From Blastobasis lacticolella (lineage: Eukaryota; Arthropoda; Insecta; Lepidoptera; Blastobasidae), in assembly GCA_905147135.1 (NCBI GenBank), contig LR990053.1, positions 4,538,501 to 4,602,500 of the forward strand: a stretch of DNA of 64,000 nt, given 5' to 3'. Every line of letters begins with the position of its first letter. The first letter of the stretch is position 1. Shown here one piece after another: positions 63,904 to 64,000 of this stretch. The notes under the pieces are model-generated. The model saw nothing but the letters and a program-made list of their open reading frames with translations. It ran no database searches and was not told the DNA's origin. A program made the position numbers and the translations under genes.

Positions 63904-64000
63904 TGTTAGCCGTGTGGTGTCCGGCAGAGTAGAATAACGCTAACCCCTTACACTCGTGGGTGTCGTACAAGGCGACTAATGTTGTCGAGGCAAAAGGTCT
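63904..64000 (+). repeat. Repeat D, runs off the window
   Basis: Starts gccgtgtggtgtccggcaga and continues in family order to the window edge. Confidence 0.75.

Noticed and set aside
1..64000. CRISPR arrays, rRNA, operons
   Set aside because: No regularly spaced direct repeats with unique spacers, no rRNA-like conserved stretches, and no closely packed ORFs; the window is eukaryotic in character.

Overview
The window looks like repeat-dense, AT-rich nuclear DNA from an insect, most likely a moth or butterfly. The evidence is the repeats: two tRNA-headed SINE families scattered in both orientations, RTE-type and CR1-type non-LTR retrotransposons ending in short microsatellites, and several foldback/TIR elements with TA or longer target-site duplications. 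There are no bacterial-style operons, no rRNA, no CRISPR array and no tRNA gene that is not the head of a SINE. Species was not determined; Lepidoptera is an inference from repeat types.

Layout. 1-4.1 kb: a short hairpin, two unclassified repeat ends, then a decayed minus-strand LINE (coiled coil, SGNH-like domain, endonuclease start) broken by a plus-strand LINE tail, then AT-rich degenerate tandem units. 4.2-9.4 kb: two CpG-rich palindromic MITE copies carrying RFX/X-box-like motifs, a possible first exon at 6073, a 720 bp TA-flanked element and a 257 bp foldback. 9.4-17 kb: scattered SINEs and hairpins, the best host gene candidate (minus strand 14835-14233, a Thr-rich repeat membrane protein), and a frameshifted restriction-like endonuclease end of a retroelement (15545-16225). 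17-26 kb: a tandem duplication split by a LINE tail, SINE-A and RTE tails, and a TATA box followed by a 42-codon ORF (24661). 26-31 kb: a 1,162 bp foldback with 172 bp arms and an 8 bp duplication, a 496 bp tandem duplication and large palindromes. 31-41 kb: almost wholly retroelement fragments. 41-45.9 kb: the largest coding unit, a nearly complete CR1-like LINE with a PHD-finger ORF1 and an endonuclease/reverse transcriptase ORF2 broken once by a frameshift. 46-64 kb: more SINEs and LINE tails, an 11 bp G-rich minisatellite, a 601 bp TA-flanked element, two same-length (418 bp) copies of one TIR element, and two SINEs inserted side by side, each with a perfect target-site duplication.

The coding content is therefore mostly mobile-element protein. 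The CR1-like element's ORF1 would bind RNA and its ORF2 would nick target DNA and reverse transcribe; SINEs in the window have the hallmarks of mobilisation by such LINE machinery. Host-gene candidates are few and unproven: 14233-14835 (minus), the 6073 exon and 24661-24789. No undescribed biological system was established; the most unusual signals are the X-box-bearing MITEs, the long-arm foldback, the twin 418 bp elements and the Thr-rich repeat gene.
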